Source: Clostridia bacterium (GTDB lineage Bacteria > Bacillota_A > Clostridia > Oscillospirales > CAG-272). From it: a DNA stretch of 64,000 bases. This document shows positions 34,342-42,594 of this stretch, piece after piece; the stretch's first letter is position 1, and the number at the start of each line of letters is the position of its first letter. The translations under genes and the position numbers were made by a program. Location of the stretch: NCBI GenBank assembly GCA_017501175.1, contig JAFVXK010000016.1, positions 1 through 64,000 of the forward strand, written 5' to 3'. The notes below the pieces were generated by a model. It was not told the origin of the DNA. It was given only the letters and a program-made list of their open reading frames with translations, and ran no database searches.

Positions 34342-35364
34342 ATGAACGCAAAGCGAAAGCTCATAGCAGCAATTCTTGCCGCAGTAATTCTTCTTGTCGC
34401 GGCTTATACCGTAATAACGCTTCTTCCGCGAGGAATGAACTATCCTTTAGACAACCCCATGATGAAGGACGACGACCTTCCTATTCTTATAGCTCACGGA
34501 GGCGGAAATCAGGAATTCCCCGACAACACGCTCGAGGCGTTTTACAACGCTTACAGCGTTGACTCGCGGGTTATGATGGAAACCGACGTCAGCATAACGA
34601 AGGACGGCGTTCTAATTCTTTCCCACGACACAACTCTCGACAGAAAGACCAACGTGACGGGCAATATCTCGGATTGGAATTACTCCGACCTTATTTCAGA
34701 GGAGGTAGATTTCGGCTACCAAAACCCCACCGATGACGGCAAGCTTTCTGGCAAACGTCAAAAATACAAAGACGGCGACGGAAATGCGAAAACTCCGCTC
34801 GACGTCACCTATCCCGAAGGAATTTCGGCAAGACACGAGTCTGTCTTTCTTGCTACGACGCTTGAGGAGCTTATAGTCACCTTCCCCGAAAACAGGATTA
34901 ACGTTGAAATCAAGCAATCGGGCGAGCTTGGAATAAAAGCGCTTGGCGAGGCGCTCCGCCTTCTTGAAAAGCACGACGCGTACGATAGGGTAGTTCTCGC
35001 GAGCTTCCACTCGGAAATTTACGACGAGTTTATAAGGCTCTCGGCAGAGGAGCTTGTCCCTCATGAATTTATGTACTCGCCCTGTACCGAGGGGGTAATC
35101 AAATATTTCCTTCTCCACGCGCTCGGACTTGACGTTTTCTTTAAAGACGGAATATGCGTGTTCCAGATTCCCACCGAGGAATACGGCATAAGCCTTGCTA
35201 CAAAGAGCCTTGTTAAAAACGCTCACAGCCATAACGTTGCCGTACATTATTGGACCGTCAACGAAAAGGACGAAATGCGTCACCTCGTAGATATCGGCGC
35301 TGACGGAATTATGACCGATTTTCCCCACAGACTTGCCGAGGTTTATTCCGAATACGGCGAATGA
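34342..35364 (+). CDS. Glycerophosphodiester phosphodiesterase family protein
   Basis: The 340-residue protein has one N-terminal membrane segment (7-28) and a GDPD TIM barrel starting with IAHGGGNQEFPDNTLEAF (catalytic His and Asn/Glu), METDVSITKDGVLILSHD and a late HYWTVNE...GADGIMTDFP. The membrane anchor places it outside, where it would release glycerol-3-phosphate from lipid or teichoic-acid-derived diesters. It is divergent from hprK. Confidence 0.88.
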   Translation: MNAKRKLIAAILAAVILLVAAYTVITLLPRGMNYPLDNPMMKDDDLPILIAHGGGNQEFPDNTLEAFYNAYSVDSRVMMETDVSITKDGVLILSHDTTLDRKTNVTGNISDWNYSDLISEEVDFGYQNPTDDGKLSGKRQKYKDGDGNAKTPLDVTYPEGISARHESVFLATTLEELIVTFPENRINVEIKQSGELGIKALGEALRLLEKHDAYDRVVLASFHSEIYDEFIRLSAEELVPHEFMYSPCTEGVIKYFLLHALGLDVFFKDGICVFQIPTEEYGISLATKSLVKNAHSHNVAVHYWTVNEKDEMRHLVDIGADGIMTDFPHRLAEVYSEYGE

Positions 35365-35380
35365 TTTTTGAGGGTTATTC

Positions 35381-35409
35381 TTGATTTCTTAACATTTTTA
35401 TAGTAAAAT
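35381..35409 (+). promoter_or_regulatory. Promoter of the lipoprotein gene
   Basis: TTGATT (35381-35386) and TAAAAT (35404-35409) are 17 bp apart. Confidence 0.65.
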
Positions 35410-35437
35410 TATAAAAACGGCTTTTTTGAGGCATTTT

Positions 35438-36562
35438 ATGAAAAAAATATTTTGCATTATCCTAATAATATCCGCGCTTCTCTCTCTTTCGGCGTGCGAC
35501 GGCTACTACGAGCCGGTTGAAAGCACCGAGGAGGAGGCTCGCGTAATAATGACGCTCTCCCTCGACGGCAAGACCTACGAGGTGCGCTATGAGCTATACC
35601 GTGCTATGTTTTTAACCTACAAGGCATCGGTTGACGGCGGCGACGCGAGCGTATGGACGGGCGAGGGACGCGAGGCTTATATTGAAAAAATACACGGAAT
35701 AATAGTCGAGCGCGTAACCGACATATACGCGGCGCTTCACCTGTGCGATAAGGTAGGCATAAACCTGTATTCAAAAGCAGTTGAAAAGGAAATTAAGGAA
35801 TACGTTAAATCGAGTGTCGAGGGCGGTATTTACGACGGCGAGGTTCTCGGCGGATATAACAGCTACGAGGAGTATCTCTCTGCTCTTGCAAAGCTCGGTC
35901 TTAACTATTCGGTGCAGGAGCTGATTTTGCGCTACGCGATAGCTATCAACAAGCTGAACGCGTATTACGCGGGCGAGGCAGGCGACGGATACCTTGACGA
36001 TACTCTCTCGGGCGGCACTATAAAGTACACCGACGAGGACATTGAGGACTTCTACTACTCATACGACTCTGTAAGATATATGCTTGCATTCGTTCAGTCC
36101 AAATACGAGGGCGCGTATGAAAGAGCCGTCCGTCTGCGCGAAAAGATGCTTGAGGCTGAGGGCGACGACGAGGCAGTTGCGATAGCGATAGTTTCAAGCT
36201 CCATTTCGGCAACCGAGGACGTTATGCGCGGCGTCGTAATAGGAAAATACAGTCTGGACGAGGAAAATTACCGCGCTATGACCGAAGCCGCGTTCAACAC
36301 TAATCTCGGACGCGTCAGCGAAATCGTGGAAATCACGGCAGGCGAGGAGCCGGGCTATTATATTCTCTACCCCATCTTGAAGACCGAGGAGCACTTTGAA
36401 GAATGCCATGACGAGATAGTCACAGCCTACGTCGAAAACGAGATAGGCAAGCTTTTATACGACGTCCAAGCAGCCCTCACCGAAGGTGCTCGCGGCTCGG
36501 AGCTTCTCGACTCCCTTGACTACTCAAAAATTGCCTATCCAGAGGTGGCACTGAAAAATTGA
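35438..36562 (+). CDS. Lipoprotein, SurA/PrsA-like chaperone fold
   Basis: The 374-residue product begins with a lipoprotein signal (KKIFCIILIISALLSLSAC, lipobox LSAC) so it is anchored outside the membrane. The rest is helical and acidic with a SurA_N-like pattern (about 60-190) but no recognisable rotamase domain. The start at 35438 uses a TTGAGG site; a TTG codon four residues upstream is less likely. It precedes the next gene with a 4-bp overlap. A role in folding exported proteins is inferred weakly. Confidence 0.6.
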   Translation: MKKIFCIILIISALLSLSACDGYYEPVESTEEEARVIMTLSLDGKTYEVRYELYRAMFLTYKASVDGGDASVWTGEGREAYIEKIHGIIVERVTDIYAALHLCDKVGINLYSKAVEKEIKEYVKSSVEGGIYDGEVLGGYNSYEEYLSALAKLGLNYSVQELILRYAIAINKLNAYYAGEAGDGYLDDTLSGGTIKYTDEDIEDFYYSYDSVRYMLAFVQSKYEGAYERAVRLREKMLEAEGDDEAVAIAIVSSSISATEDVMRGVVIGKYSLDEENYRAMTEAAFNTNLGRVSEIVEITAGEEPGYYILYPILKTEEHFEECHDEIVTAYVENEIGKLLYDVQAALTEGARGSELLDSLDYSKIAYPEVALKN

Positions 36563-37032
36563 AACGCTATAAGCAAGTCCAAATACACGGCGGCGCACTC
36601 ACCGCCCCGACAGGCGAGGTAATAAGCCTCGACGGATTTTTCGAGGCACTAGAATATCTTTCCGAGCGCGAACAAACGATGCTCACCGAAATATCCGAGG
36701 ATATGGATAAAAGAGGATTTCTGCTTCTTTCCTTTGATATGACGGCGCGTCTTTTTATGCAGATTTCCTCGCTTATCCCCTCACCCGTGTTAAAAATAAG
36801 CCTCAAGGGCGGTGAGCTTTGCATCTTGGTTTGCAACAGAGATGGGCTTTCCATTCCCGAGCGAGCGGTGCTTAAACTCTCAAAAGCCGCATTTCTCGCA
36901 GGCTTTGGCGCTGTCCCCTCTGAAAGCGGGGTTTCTCTTACGGCACTCGTCAGAGTTGACCGCGAGCTTGCGGTATATGCGCTCTCCCCCGCGCGTCTTG
37001 TGGAGCTTTTCAAAAAATATTTCAAAGAATAA
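36559..37032 (+). CDS. Hypothetical protein
   Basis: The 157-residue product starts at TTG overlapping the stop of the lipoprotein gene, with GAGGTGG about 10 bp upstream. It is an alpha/beta soluble protein with no signal peptide and no motif I recognise; a central LKISLKGGELCILVCNRDG hairpin and a C-terminal LVELFKKYF helix are visible. The overlap suggests coupled expression with the lipoprotein and placement before spoIVB. Confidence 0.6.
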   Translation: MKRYKQVQIHGGALTAPTGEVISLDGFFEALEYLSEREQTMLTEISEDMDKRGFLLLSFDMTARLFMQISSLIPSPVLKISLKGGELCILVCNRDGLSIPERAVLKLSKAAFLAGFGAVPSESGVSLTALVRVDRELAVYALSPARLVELFKKYFKE

Positions 37033-37224
37033 TTTTTCAAAATGCGTCTTTGCCCACAGGGCAAGGGCGCGTTAATTTTTTTAGCCTTTTTTAAAATTTA
37101 TTCCTTAAATTGTTACTCATACGAGCAGCCCTTTTCGCGCAAATTATTTACAGTGAAATTTCCGATTAACGCGGAAGTTATCCTATTTATTATACTTGCA
37201 AATTTTAAACGGAGGGTTCAAAAA

Positions 37225-38313
37225 ATGAGAAAAACAAAAGCCGCCGCCGTGTTGCTTTTCATATATATCTTTTCGCTTTTATTCGGAAATATGAGTGTTT
37301 TTGCAAAGGAGGCTTCCGCGACGTCCGGCGAGGCTGTCGAATGTGACCTGAAGCTCTCGTCGCGCCTTTGGGAGCTGCTTTTCGGAAAAAGCGAGGAGGC
37401 ATCGGGCGAGGGGAGGCTAATGCTCTGCCCCGGCGGTGACGTATTCGGGGCAAAGATAGTGCAAAAATACGTCAGTATAACAAGCGTCGGGGATAATAGG
37501 AAGGTTAAAGAGGGCGACCTGCTTATAAAAATTAACGGTGAAAGTGTTAACAGCATAAGCGACGTCAAAAAAGTCGTCGCCAACTCCTGCGGAAAGCCGC
37601 AGAAGCTGACGCTTCTGCGCTCGGGCGAGGAGCTTTGCGTCGAGGTGACGCCTAAAAGCGAGGACGGCGAATGGCATCTAGGGCTCGGACTGCGCGACGG
37701 CGCTGCTGGTATCGGAACGGTTACCTTTATTGATAAGGAAACCGGCGTTTTCGGCGGTCTTGGCCACGCTATCTGCGACAAGGACACGGGTGAAGTCATA
37801 GAAATGCGCTCGGGCGTTGCGACCGAGGTCGTGCTCGGCGGAGTAAAGAAAGGAACTGCCGGAAATCCCGGTGAGCTTACGGGTGTTTTGACGAGTGAGG
37901 TCCGTGGCGAGCTCTATAAAAACTGCGAGTGCGGTATTTTCGGAAGACTTAACCCGAAGGAGCTCGAAGGACTGACAGAGGTTGAGGTCGGAAAAAAGGA
38001 AGAGCTTCACGAGGGAAAGGCGGAAATAATATCCACAATCAAAAACGGAAAAACCGCTCACTTTGACGTTGAAATACACGATATCGACCTCGACGCTACG
38101 GGCAATAAATGCTTCAAAATCAAGGTGACCGACGAGGCGCTTATCGCCCTCAACGGCGGCATCGTCCGCGGTATGTCGGGCTCAAGCGTCCTGCAGGACG
38201 GCAAGCTCGTCGGCGCTGTCACTCACGTCCTCGTCGCAGACCCAACCGAAGGCTACGGAATATTTATAGAGAATATGCTCGACGCGGCACAGACAATGCC
38301 AAAGGCGGCATAA
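37225..38313 (+). CDS. spoIVB: SpoIVB serine peptidase (S55)
   Basis: The 362-residue protein has an N-terminal signal anchor (5-27), a PDZ domain (about 75-145) and an S55 peptidase domain with GGLGHAICD (catalytic H181) and GMSGSS (catalytic Ser near 318). SpoIVB is secreted into the intermembrane space of the forespore and triggers pro-sigma-K processing. The usual motif is GMSGSP; here the last residue is Ser. The start MRKTKAA follows CGGAGGG. The 3' end from 38174 onward is duplicated twice downstream. Confidence 0.92.
   Translation: MRKTKAAAVLLFIYIFSLLFGNMSVFAKEASATSGEAVECDLKLSSRLWELLFGKSEEASGEGRLMLCPGGDVFGAKIVQKYVSITSVGDNRKVKEGDLLIKINGESVNSISDVKKVVANSCGKPQKLTLLRSGEELCVEVTPKSEDGEWHLGLGLRDGAAGIGTVTFIDKETGVFGGLGHAICDKDTGEVIEMRSGVATEVVLGGVKKGTAGNPGELTGVLTSEVRGELYKNCECGIFGRLNPKELEGLTEVEVGKKEELHEGKAEIISTIKNGKTAHFDVEIHDIDLDATGNKCFKIKVTDEALIALNGGIVRGMSGSSVLQDGKLVGAVTHVLVADPTEGYGIFIENMLDAAQTMPKAA
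38174..38183 (+). other. Junction core 1 in spoIVB (TGTCGGGCTC)
   Basis: This decamer encodes the catalytic Ser-Gly-Ser and is the exact point from which the spoIVB 3' end is similar to the two downstream copies at 42218 and 43848. Upstream of it, sequence is normal spoIVB. Confidence 0.7.
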
Positions 38314-38367
38314 AGCAAAGGCAATATCATCCTTTTGGGGAATGATATTGCCTTTGCTTTATTTTCT
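38312..38367. terminator. Terminator of spoIVB, copy 1
   Basis: A stem of about 20 bp (AAGCAAAGGCAATATCAT with its complement) starts at the spoIVB stop codon. The same GCAATATCA stem follows both downstream copies. Confidence 0.9.
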
Positions 38368-39159
38368 AAAAAGTTGCTTTTTAAACTCATTGGGAGTGCA
38401 TCCGACTTTTTTCTTAAAAAAACGAACGAAATAGCTTATATCGTCAAAGCCGCACTTACTTGCTACCTCTGTAACGGTGTAATATCCGCAATTCAAGTAT
38501 TCTTTGGCTAAATTCAGACGGATCAAATCACGGTAGGCAATAGGAGATTCGGTGTAGAACCTTGCCCACTCACGTCTGAAATTGGTAACGCTCATGCTCG
38601 AAAGATAGGCAAGCTGCTCAAGTCGAATCGGTTTGTCAAAATTTTTCTCGATATATTCTTTCGCATTTTGCAGTCTTTGTTTTGAGGTGTTGGGTATGGG
38701 TGTTAGATAATTCAAATACAAGAGGGAAAGCAGCTCGTAAAAAGCACTCGTAGCTTGCATTTCGTATCCATAAGCCTTTTGATTCCAAACATCGACCAAT
38801 TTTTTGAAGAGTCTTTCAAGCGGTTGTGTATTTTCATTTCGTAACAAATACTGCGAGGCTTCAAGGGTTTGAAGTGCCGAGTGTTCCTTGTAAATATCAA
38901 AATTGACCGTATAGTGCCGAAACGGTTTTCCTGTAACGATGGTATACGAGGATTCGGGGGATGCGAAAAAGATATCTCCCGAAACAACTTTGATGCGTTC
39001 TCCTCTCCCAAAACGGTACTCCGCTTCTCCCTCAAGCGCATATATCAAACCATAAGAGCCTCTGCCGTGAGGGTATTCGCATTTTCTCATCTCATCCAGT
39101 GTATATTCGTGAGCAACATAAATTTTTTTGATATCAATATAAGGGTGATCGGTAAACAT
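38359..39159 (-). CDS. AraC-family transcriptional regulator (cargo module 1)
   Basis: The 266-residue protein has a cupin sensor domain (about 25-110) and the AraC double helix-turn-helix (PIRLEQLAYLSSMSVTNFRR and VTEVASKCGFDDISYFVRFF). The start at MFTDHPY follows AAGGAG. It is divergent from the isomerase operon and should control it. The stop overlaps the tail of the spoIVB terminator, right at the left edge of the module. Confidence 0.88.
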   Translation of the reverse strand: MFTDHPYIDIKKIYVAHEYTLDEMRKCEYPHGRGSYGLIYALEGEAEYRFGRGERIKVVSGDIFFASPESSYTIVTGKPFRHYTVNFDIYKEHSALQTLEASQYLLRNENTQPLERLFKKLVDVWNQKAYGYEMQATSAFYELLSLLYLNYLTPIPNTSKQRLQNAKEYIEKNFDKPIRLEQLAYLSSMSVTNFRREWARFYTESPIAYRDLIRLNLAKEYLNCGYYTVTEVASKCGFDDISYFVRFFKKKVGCTPNEFKKQLFRK

Positions 39160-39221
39160 TGCGATTGCTCCTTTCTGCCACTTCATTATATCACAAAATT
39201 TCGAATATGTCAACGCAAAAA

Positions 39222-39292
39222 ACGAACATATTATCCTATTTTCGGTCAGATGTTATCTTGTTTATACGAGCATATTATGATATAATAAAGTC
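39222..39292 (+). promoter_or_regulatory. Isomerase promoter with AraC-type direct repeats
   Basis: TTGTTT (39258-39263) and TATAAT (39281-39286) are 17 bp apart, with a TG-extended -10. ACGAACATATTAT (39222-39234) and ACGAGCATATTAT (39266-39278) are direct repeats 44 bp apart, the second within the promoter spacer, which suits binding by the divergent AraC protein. Confidence 0.6.
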
Positions 39293-39314
39293 AGTACAGT
39301 TTTGGGAGGTAACT

Positions 39315-40742
39315 ATGAAACAAGCAAAAATCGGAATTGTAACACTTGGTCACTATATATATTTTCAGCAGTTTGAAGCACTGCGCAAAGAGCTGATGCA
39401 AAAATCCGATCACTTCGAAAAGCTTCTTGAATCGAACACCTGCGATATCGTCAATGCAGGGTACATTGACTGCGTGGATAATGCATTTAAAGCGGTACAA
39501 GCGTTAAAAAAAGAGGATCTTGATCTTCTTTTCATTATTCTTTCCACCTACGTCCCATCTGCCGTGTGCGCTCCCTTCGCACGCTATCTTGACGTTCCGC
39601 AGATCCTTGTAGCAATACAACCTCTTGAACGTTTGGATTACTCTCATACAACGACCTATATGCAGCTCTGCAACGATGACGTTTGCGCAATGCCGGAGAT
39701 TGCGGGAGTTTACAAACGGCTCGGAAAATCAATTCCTCCATGCATTGTAGCATCCGCTTCACAATCCGAGCGGATTCAACTTGAAATCGACGAATGGGTA
39801 GCGGCAGCAACAGCTATGGCGGGATTTAAATATGAGACTTTCGGCTATCTCGGTCACACCTACGAGGGAATGTACGATATGCATACCGATCCCACGGCCT
39901 TTACAGCGACATTCGGCTCTCACGTAAAGATGCTTGAAATGTGTGAATTGGCACGCCTTTCCGATTCGGTTGATAAGGAAGAGATTGACAAACAGATCGA
40001 TGAAATAATCCGCACGTTTGAGATATGTGATCCATCTATTGACCCATTGACAGATTTTGTTCAAAAAGAGGATCTTGAATATTCCGCAAGACAAACAGTT
40101 GCTCTAAAAAGGCTTGTAACCGATAATCATTTGACCGCCCTTGCATACTATTACAAGAGTGAGCCGCAAAATCCATACGAGCAGTTAGCGGCAAATCTTA
40201 TTATCGGAAATACGCTTCTTACCTCGTCAGGCATTCCGCTTGCGGGGGAAGCTGATTTGAAAACGGCTGCCGCAATGCTCATTATGAAAAACATCGGAGG
40301 CGGAGGTTCCTTTGCGGAAATTCACCCCTTCGACATAACCGATGACGTTGTTCTGATAGGACATGACGGTCCTCATAATATCGCTATCGCGGAAGGTAAG
40401 CCGAGGCTCCGCAAGCTGAAAAAGTATCATGGAAAGTCCGGGAGCGGCATCGGCGTGGAATTTTCTCTCAGGGCAGGTCCGGTAACGCTTCTCAGCATTA
40501 ACATTGACCGCAATGGCAATTTCCGTATGATTGCTGCTGAAGGAACATCAATTGCCGGCGAAATTCCGCAAACAGGAAATACAAATACTCGGGTAAAATT
40601 TGGCGGTGATATATGCGAATTCCTTTCCCGTTGGTGCGAGGCGGGACCTACGCACCATTTGGCTCTCGGCGTAGGACACCATATAAATACTTTAAGAAAA
40701 TTCTCAAAGATCAGCGGGATTGAGCTGATAGAAATAAGATAA
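39315..40742 (+). CDS. L-arabinose/L-fucose isomerase-family sugar isomerase (cargo module 1)
   Basis: The 475-residue protein resembles AraA/FucI-fold isomerases: FGYLGHTYEGMYDMHTDPTA, and a metal site formed by Glu in AGEADLKTAA, Glu in FAEIHPFD, His in GHDGPHN and the late HHLALGVGHH. These enzymes convert aldoses to ketoses with a divalent metal. A GGGAGG site precedes the start. It opens an operon with an esterase and a broken glycan gene. The exact sugar is not assignable. Confidence 0.8.
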   Translation: MKQAKIGIVTLGHYIYFQQFEALRKELMQKSDHFEKLLESNTCDIVNAGYIDCVDNAFKAVQALKKEDLDLLFIILSTYVPSAVCAPFARYLDVPQILVAIQPLERLDYSHTTTYMQLCNDDVCAMPEIAGVYKRLGKSIPPCIVASASQSERIQLEIDEWVAAATAMAGFKYETFGYLGHTYEGMYDMHTDPTAFTATFGSHVKMLEMCELARLSDSVDKEEIDKQIDEIIRTFEICDPSIDPLTDFVQKEDLEYSARQTVALKRLVTDNHLTALAYYYKSEPQNPYEQLAANLIIGNTLLTSSGIPLAGEADLKTAAAMLIMKNIGGGGSFAEIHPFDITDDVVLIGHDGPHNIAIAEGKPRLRKLKKYHGKSGSGIGVEFSLRAGPVTLLSINIDRNGNFRMIAAEGTSIAGEIPQTGNTNTRVKFGGDICEFLSRWCEAGPTHHLALGVGHHINTLRKFSKISGIELIEIR

Positions 40743-40756
40743 CGTCGGAGATAAAA

Positions 40757-41863
40757 ATGAAAAGAGATCTTTTTGTTTTCGCCGGCCAGTCCAATATGAT
40801 GGGCGCATCGGTTTTTTCGCCTCAAAAAGAGATTTGCATATCAAATTCTTACGAATATAAGCATAAGCCGCGTCGGCTCGGAAAGAAATCAGGAGATTTT
40901 GTTATAGCGGGATATCCGGTAGGTGAATTTGCGTATAAGGATCTTATTCATGCTTACGCCCCCGATGCGTTAAATAAAAATCGCGAGAGTTATTTAAGGG
41001 ATTATCAGGAAAACACTTTTTTCTGTCCGTCAATGTCAAATTTGATGTGCGAGGCAGATAAAACAGTTCACCTTTTTACCGAATTTTCGGAAGCCACCGC
41101 ACCATACGGAGTCACGCTTGCGCCGTTTTTGGCAGAAGAATGGGAAAAAATCGGGAACGTATGTGCTTATGCGCACATCGCAAAGGGCGATGTTTCGATA
41201 GATTATTATTTTACCGATAAGATGATCGAAGAGTATTCACACAGAATAAAAAAATACAACAAAGAAAACGGAACGAATTATAAGTCGGATATTCCAACCT
41301 CTCACCGTATGGAAGGTGCGTCAGAATATTTTTTCAATAAGTGCAAAGACTTTTTCTTTGATTCGGAAATACATTTTGCAGGAGATGACATTTCAAACAA
41401 ATGCTTTTTCTGGTTGCAGGGGGAATCCGACGTCCAAAATGCTGAAATCGAATATAAAATAAAGATGGAGATCCTATGGGAAAGCATAAAGCCCTTAGGA
41501 TTCACTCATTTCTTCTGTATTCGCGTGGATTACTTCGGCTCTCATGGAATTCACCGAGTAATGAAGGCGCAAGAGGTTTTTGTATCCGAACACTCTGATA
41601 CATATATGCTTACACGTGCGGCATCTTATTTTACTTATCCGGGTCAAAACGAGGACGAGTGGTTTATTTCGCCTCCCGACGAAGAATACAGAAATTGCCG
41701 CGATAGCTTCTATGGATACAACAATCAACATATCAATGAAAAAGGCTTTTCGGTCATTGCATCCCACGCATCGAAAAATCTTTACCGCGTGCTGATAAAA
41801 AATCAAAAACCTTTGCTTGAAACAGAAAACATCAAAGCTTTAATAGGAGAAGAAAATGTATAA
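40757..41863 (+). CDS. SGNH-fold carbohydrate esterase (cargo module 1)
   Basis: The 368-residue protein is of the sialate O-acetylesterase type: FAGQSNMMGAS (nucleophile Ser), FFWLQGESDVQNAE, and a C-terminal NNQHINEKGF with the catalytic His. No signal peptide is present, so it acts inside the cell. It is 15 bp behind the isomerase gene, suggesting removal of acyl groups from the same sugar. It shares only short motifs with the esterase at 8001-8708. Confidence 0.82.
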   Translation: MKRDLFVFAGQSNMMGASVFSPQKEICISNSYEYKHKPRRLGKKSGDFVIAGYPVGEFAYKDLIHAYAPDALNKNRESYLRDYQENTFFCPSMSNLMCEADKTVHLFTEFSEATAPYGVTLAPFLAEEWEKIGNVCAYAHIAKGDVSIDYYFTDKMIEEYSHRIKKYNKENGTNYKSDIPTSHRMEGASEYFFNKCKDFFFDSEIHFAGDDISNKCFFWLQGESDVQNAEIEYKIKMEILWESIKPLGFTHFFCIRVDYFGSHGIHRVMKAQEVFVSEHSDTYMLTRAASYFTYPGQNEDEWFISPPDEEYRNCRDSFYGYNNQHINEKGFSVIASHASKNLYRVLIKNQKPLLETENIKALIGEENV

Positions 41864-42173
41864 TATAAAACTTGAAGACTATATTCCAAAGCCAATCCCC
41901 GCAACATCTGACAGGATCGTAGCTGCGCATTACTACGTCGCATGAAAAAAAGGTGCGGCAGGTATTCACGAGGGATTTAATGATCTCGCTGAGGAATTTG
42001 CTGACAGGACCCCGCTCATGGGCTACTATGATGAAGAAAATCCCGAGGTCCTTACCTTGCGTGATAATCTGCCCGATTATCGCACCCCTTCCGATCAAGG
42101 ATTTGGAGATTATAATAAATCTTGGAAAACACCCGATTTTTCGGTTTTTTGCGCAAAGCAAATGAAAGAATGA
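41856..42173 (+). pseudogene. Truncated WbsX/GH99-like gene with in-frame stop
   Basis: The frame overlaps the esterase stop by 8 bp and reads AAHYYVA, then TGA at 41943-41945 where relatives have Trp (TGG), then FNDLAEEFADRTPLMGYYDEE and PEVL. This resembles the N-terminus of GH99-like/WbsX proteins. The match stops after about 70 residues and the frame ends at 42173, so only a fragment remains at the module edge. The family call rests on a short block. Confidence 0.5.
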
Positions 42174-42193
42174 CGTAGATTTTCACAAATTTT

Positions 42194-42227
42194 GTTGTCC
42201 CTACTTGAACACACTCGTGTCGGGCTC
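42194..42227 (+). other. Module boundary 1/2: shared flank plus junction core
   Basis: This 34-bp stretch matches 43824-43857 at 28 positions, including GTTGTCC, CTTGA, CACAC and the TGTCGGGCTC core. The part upstream of the core is not spoIVB sequence, so it marks the right end of each module. Confidence 0.65.
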
Positions 42228-42360
42228 AAGCGTCCTGCAGGACGGCAAGCTCGTCGGCGCTGTCACGCACGTCCTCGTCGCAGACCCAACCGAAGGCTAC
42301 GGAATTTTCATTGAAAATATGCTGAGTGCGGCGAATATGCCGATGGCAAAGGCATCGTAA
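42217..42360 (+). pseudogene. Displaced spoIVB 3' end, copy 2
   Basis: Forty-seven codons and a stop match the last 46 codons of spoIVB from the catalytic Ser onward; the first 49 bp after the junction are identical to copy 1 ([15 protein letters not shown]), and the tail differs ([11 protein letters not shown]). It has no start codon or upstream spoIVB sequence and cannot make an active peptidase where it stands. Confidence 0.85.
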
Positions 42361-42361
42361 G

Positions 42362-42406
42362 AAAAAAGCAATATCATTCTCAAATGGGGTGATATTGCTT
42401 TTTTGA
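42362..42406. terminator. spoIVB-type terminator, copy 2
   Basis: AAAAAAGCAATATCA pairs with TGATATTGCTTTTTT. It shares its stem core with the terminators at 38312 and 44019, so the duplicated segment includes gene end plus terminator. Confidence 0.85.
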
Positions 42407-42471
42407 ATTTTATAAGGATAAAGATGCCCTACAAGATAAAAGGTTGCTTTGAGTCGGCAGCGATTTAATAT

Positions 42472-42594
42472 TTACACTGTTTCTCTATCCCAGATGAGAC
42501 CGTGATCAAATCTCAGTGTTAACGCATTACGCGCACCGTTTGGATAGATAAAATCGAGTTTATTTTTATCCATATAATCTTTTTTTATGTTCAT
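42472..42594 (-). pseudogene. Truncated polysaccharide deacetylase N-terminus (cargo module 2)
   Basis: A 40-residue frame starts at an ATG sharing one base with the sialidase-like stop (TAATG). It reads FIYPNGARNALTLRFDHG, close to the first strand of polysaccharide deacetylases (GKxKALTLSYDDG), then stops. The catalytic domain is missing, so it is a fragment cut off near the left edge of module 2. Confidence 0.5.
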
